From positions 186,001-250,000 of the forward strand of contig NZ_JAVJSE010000029.1 in NCBI RefSeq assembly GCF_040219615.1: 64,000 nucleotides of DNA, given 5' to 3'. The stretch comes from Thalassobaculum_A sp040219615. Lineage in GTDB: Bacteria; Pseudomonadota; Alphaproteobacteria; Thalassobaculales; Thalassobaculaceae. Under the pieces are notes generated by a model. It worked only from the letters and a program-made list of their open reading frames with translations. It had not been told where the DNA came from and made no database searches. Position numbers and translations under genes: made by a program. Below, in pieces: positions 62,299-64,000 of this stretch; the first letter of the stretch is position 1, and the number at the start of each line of letters is the position of its first letter.

Positions 62299-63531
62299 AT
62301 GAGCGACGACCAGCCCCTCAGCCTGCAGGTCCCGGAGCCGGAAGTCCGCCCCGGCGGCAAGCCGGACTTCAGCGGCGTCACCATTCCCAGGGCCGGCACC
62401 GTCCGTCGCCCGGAGGTCGACGCCGCGCCGGCCGACTTCCGCGACCTCGGCTACACCATTATCCGGGTTCTGAACCGCGACGGCGAGGCGGTCGGCCCCT
62501 GGGCCGGCGCGCTCGACGACGAGCAGGCGCTGCAGGGCCTGCGCGACATGATGAAGGTCCGGGCCTTCGACGCCCGCATGCTGATGGCGCAGCGCCAGGG
62601 CAAGACCTCGTTCTACATGCAGTGCCTGGGCGAGGAGGCGATCGCCTGCGCCTTCCAGCACGCGCTGTCGCCGGGCGACATGAACTTCCCGACCTACCGG
62701 CAGCAGGGGCTGCTGGTCGCCGGCGGCTACCCGCTGGTCGACATGATGTGCCAGATCTACTCGAACGAGCGCGACCCGCTGCACGGCCGCCAGCTGCCGA
62801 TCATGTACTCCTCCAAGGATCACGGCTTCTTCTCGATCTCCGGCAACCTCGGGACCCAGTACATCCAGGCGGTCGGCTGGGCGATGGCGTCGGCGATCAA
62901 GGGCGACACCAGGATCGCCGCCGGCTGGATCGGCGACGGCTCGACCGCCGAGTCGGACTTCCACGCAGCCCTGGTGTTCGCCTCGACCTACAAGGCGCCG
63001 GTGGTGCTGAACATCGTCAACAACCAGTGGGCCATCTCGACCTTCCAGGGCATCGCCAAGGGCGGCTCCGGCACCTTCGCGGCGCGCGGCCACGGCTTCG
63101 GCATCCCGTCGCTCAGGGTCGACGGCAACGACTACCTGGCGGTCTTCGCGGTCGCCCGGTGGGCGATCGAGCGGGCCCGCCGCAACCTCGGCCCGACCCT
63201 GGTCGAGTACGTCACCTACCGGGTCGCGGCCCACTCCACTTCTGACGACCCGTCGGCCTACCGGCCGAAGGAGGAGTCCGACGCCTGGCCGCTGGGCGAC
63301 CCGATCGAGCGCCTGAAGAACCACCTGATCGCCAAGGGCGCATGGTCGGAGGACCGGCACAGGCAGTTCGCCGCCGAGGTCGAGGCCGAGGTGATGGCCG
63401 CCCAGAAGGAGGCCGAGAAGCACGGCACCCTGCATTCCGGCGGCAAGCCGTCGGTGCGCGACATGTTCGAGGGCGTCTACAAAGAGATGCCGCCGCATCT
63501 ACGCCGCCAGCGCCAGCAGGCGGGAGTCTGA
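62299..63531 (+). CDS. bkdA1: 2-oxoisovalerate dehydrogenase E1 component, alpha subunit
   Basis: A 410-residue thiamine-diphosphate subunit of the branched-chain 2-oxo-acid dehydrogenase. A 45-residue N-terminal extension is followed by RAFDARMLMAQRQGKTSFYMQCLGEEA, the ThDP motif GDGSTAESDFHAALVFA...NNQWAIST (GDG-x-NN), and the phosphorylation-loop-like VAAHSTSDDPSAYR typical of this branch. It converts keto acids from Val, Leu and Ile to acyl-CoA. GGAGAGG precedes the ATG. The beta-subunit gene follows after 2 bases; E2/E3 genes would lie beyond the window. Confidence 0.95.
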   Translation: MSDDQPLSLQVPEPEVRPGGKPDFSGVTIPRAGTVRRPEVDAAPADFRDLGYTIIRVLNRDGEAVGPWAGALDDEQALQGLRDMMKVRAFDARMLMAQRQGKTSFYMQCLGEEAIACAFQHALSPGDMNFPTYRQQGLLVAGGYPLVDMMCQIYSNERDPLHGRQLPIMYSSKDHGFFSISGNLGTQYIQAVGWAMASAIKGDTRIAAGWIGDGSTAESDFHAALVFASTYKAPVVLNIVNNQWAISTFQGIAKGGSGTFAARGHGFGIPSLRVDGNDYLAVFAVARWAIERARRNLGPTLVEYVTYRVAAHSTSDDPSAYRPKEESDAWPLGDPIERLKNHLIAKGAWSEDRHRQFAAEVEAEVMAAQKEAEKHGTLHSGGKPSVRDMFEGVYKEMPPHLRRQRQQAGV

Positions 63532-63533
63532 GC

Positions 63534-64000
63534 ATGCCGCGCATGACCATGATCGAGGCCATCCGCGACGCCATGCACGTCAAGATGGCCGCCGACCCCA
63601 ACGTCGTGGTGTTCGGCGAGGACGTCGGCTATTTCGGCGGCGTGTTCCGCTGCACCCAGGGCCTGCAGCAGAAGTTCGGGCGCGAGCGCTGCTTCGACAC
63701 CCCGATCAACGAGAGCGGCATCGTCGGCGCCGCCATCGGCATGGCCGCCTACGGCCTGCGGCCCTGCATCGAGGTGCAGTTCGCCGACTACGTCTACCCG
63801 GCCTACGACCAGATCGTCTCGGAGGCGGCGCGGCTGCGCTACCGCTCGAACGGCGACTTCACCGCACCGCTGACCATCCGCATGCCGACCGGCGGCGGCA
63901 TCTTCGGCGGCCAGACCCACAGCCAGAGCCCTGAGGCCCTTTTCACCCACGTCTCCGGGCTGAAGGTCGTGGTGCCCTCGAACCCGCACGACGCCAAGGG
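63534..64000 (+). CDS. bkdA2: 2-oxoisovalerate dehydrogenase E1 component, beta subunit (cut at window end)
   Basis: The first 155 residues are present: MPRMTMIEAIRDAMHVKM, GEDVGYFGGVFRCTQGLQQKFG, INESGIVGAAIGMAAYGLRPCIEVQFADYVYPAYDQI and RMPTGGGIFGGQTHSQSPEALF, the E1-beta pattern with the catalytic-base Glu in INESG. It starts two bases after the alpha gene stop and is surely co-translated. The reading frame runs off the window edge. Confidence 0.95.
   Translation, partial: MPRMTMIEAIRDAMHVKMAADPNVVVFGEDVGYFGGVFRCTQGLQQKFGRERCFDTPINESGIVGAAIGMAAYGLRPCIEVQFADYVYPAYDQIVSEAARLRYRSNGDFTAPLTIRMPTGGGIFGGQTHSQSPEALFTHVSGLKVVVPSNPHDAK

Overview
The window is very GC-rich, gene-dense bacterial chromosome with almost no spare DNA. 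It looks like an alphaproteobacterium of the Rhodospirillales type. Supporting this are a MucR/Ros regulator, a homospermidine synthase, HspQ, YciB, a split-E1 branched-chain keto-acid dehydrogenase, three PAS proteins of the compact kind common in that order, and a dispersed palindromic repeat around GGAATGACG/CGTCATTCC and GTGGGTTCC/GGAACCCAC. No rRNA, phage, transposase or CRISPR array is visible. There is one tRNA, tRNA-Arg(CCG).

Layout. 0-9 kb: a PlsC-like acyltransferase, a cyclic-nucleotide-domain/CPBP membrane protein, the tRNA, a D-carbamoylase, a TauD-type dioxygenase, a MetX-like hydrolase, an EEP-family phosphatase/nuclease, an EamA transporter, and an RpiR regulator divergent from an FTR1-like membrane protein plus a small partner. 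10-20 kb: a class III CoA-transferase, HspQ, an M20 deacylase, a TonB-dependent siderophore receptor with a probable iron operator, and a corrinoid cluster (virulence-factor family, DUF1638, B12-binding protein). 19-22.5 kb: a divergent AmmeMemoRadiSam locus, with AmrS facing a fused MEMO-AMMECR1 protein that is coupled to a PAS protein. 22.5-31 kb: gamma-glutamyltransferase, a secreted and a membrane protein of unknown function, a 343-bp element with perfect 23-bp inverted ends, a DadA-like oxidoreductase, and a ferric-iron ABC transporter lacking its ATPase gene. 31-34 kb: a three-gene signalling operon (periplasmic molybdopterin-fold-like protein, hybrid histidine kinase, receiver-HPt). 34-46 kb: a DadA-like gene broken by one in-frame TGA, an MFS transporter, YciB, DusA, MucR, adenine deaminase, homospermidine synthase, a Tat-exported serine hydrolase, a K+ channel with a zinc ribbon, and a class IV aminotransferase. 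47-53.6 kb: a methyltransferase cassette between perfect 86-bp direct repeats, a LysR regulator divergent from an MttB-family methyltransferase and a DgcA-type demethylase, and a probable EVE-HNH restriction enzyme. 54-64 kb: GNAT, a serine hydrolase, a fused CoA-transferase, tonB-exbD-exbD-exbB, an ECF sigma factor, an Mpo1-like protein and bkdA1-bkdA2 (cut by the window end).

How the genes work together. Two themes recur. Iron uptake: receptor, TonB/ExbBD energiser, FbpA/FbpB and an FTR1-like protein, three of them preceded by palindromic candidate operators. One-carbon/N-methyl metabolism: corrinoid protein and DUF1638 at 16-18 kb, MttB homologue and demethylase at 49-52.6 kb, plausibly one glycine-betaine-like pathway split over two loci. 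The most unusual structural feature is the methyltransferase cassette at 47 kb: it splits one copy of the dispersed repeat, and removing it together with one 86-bp copy would restore an intact repeat.
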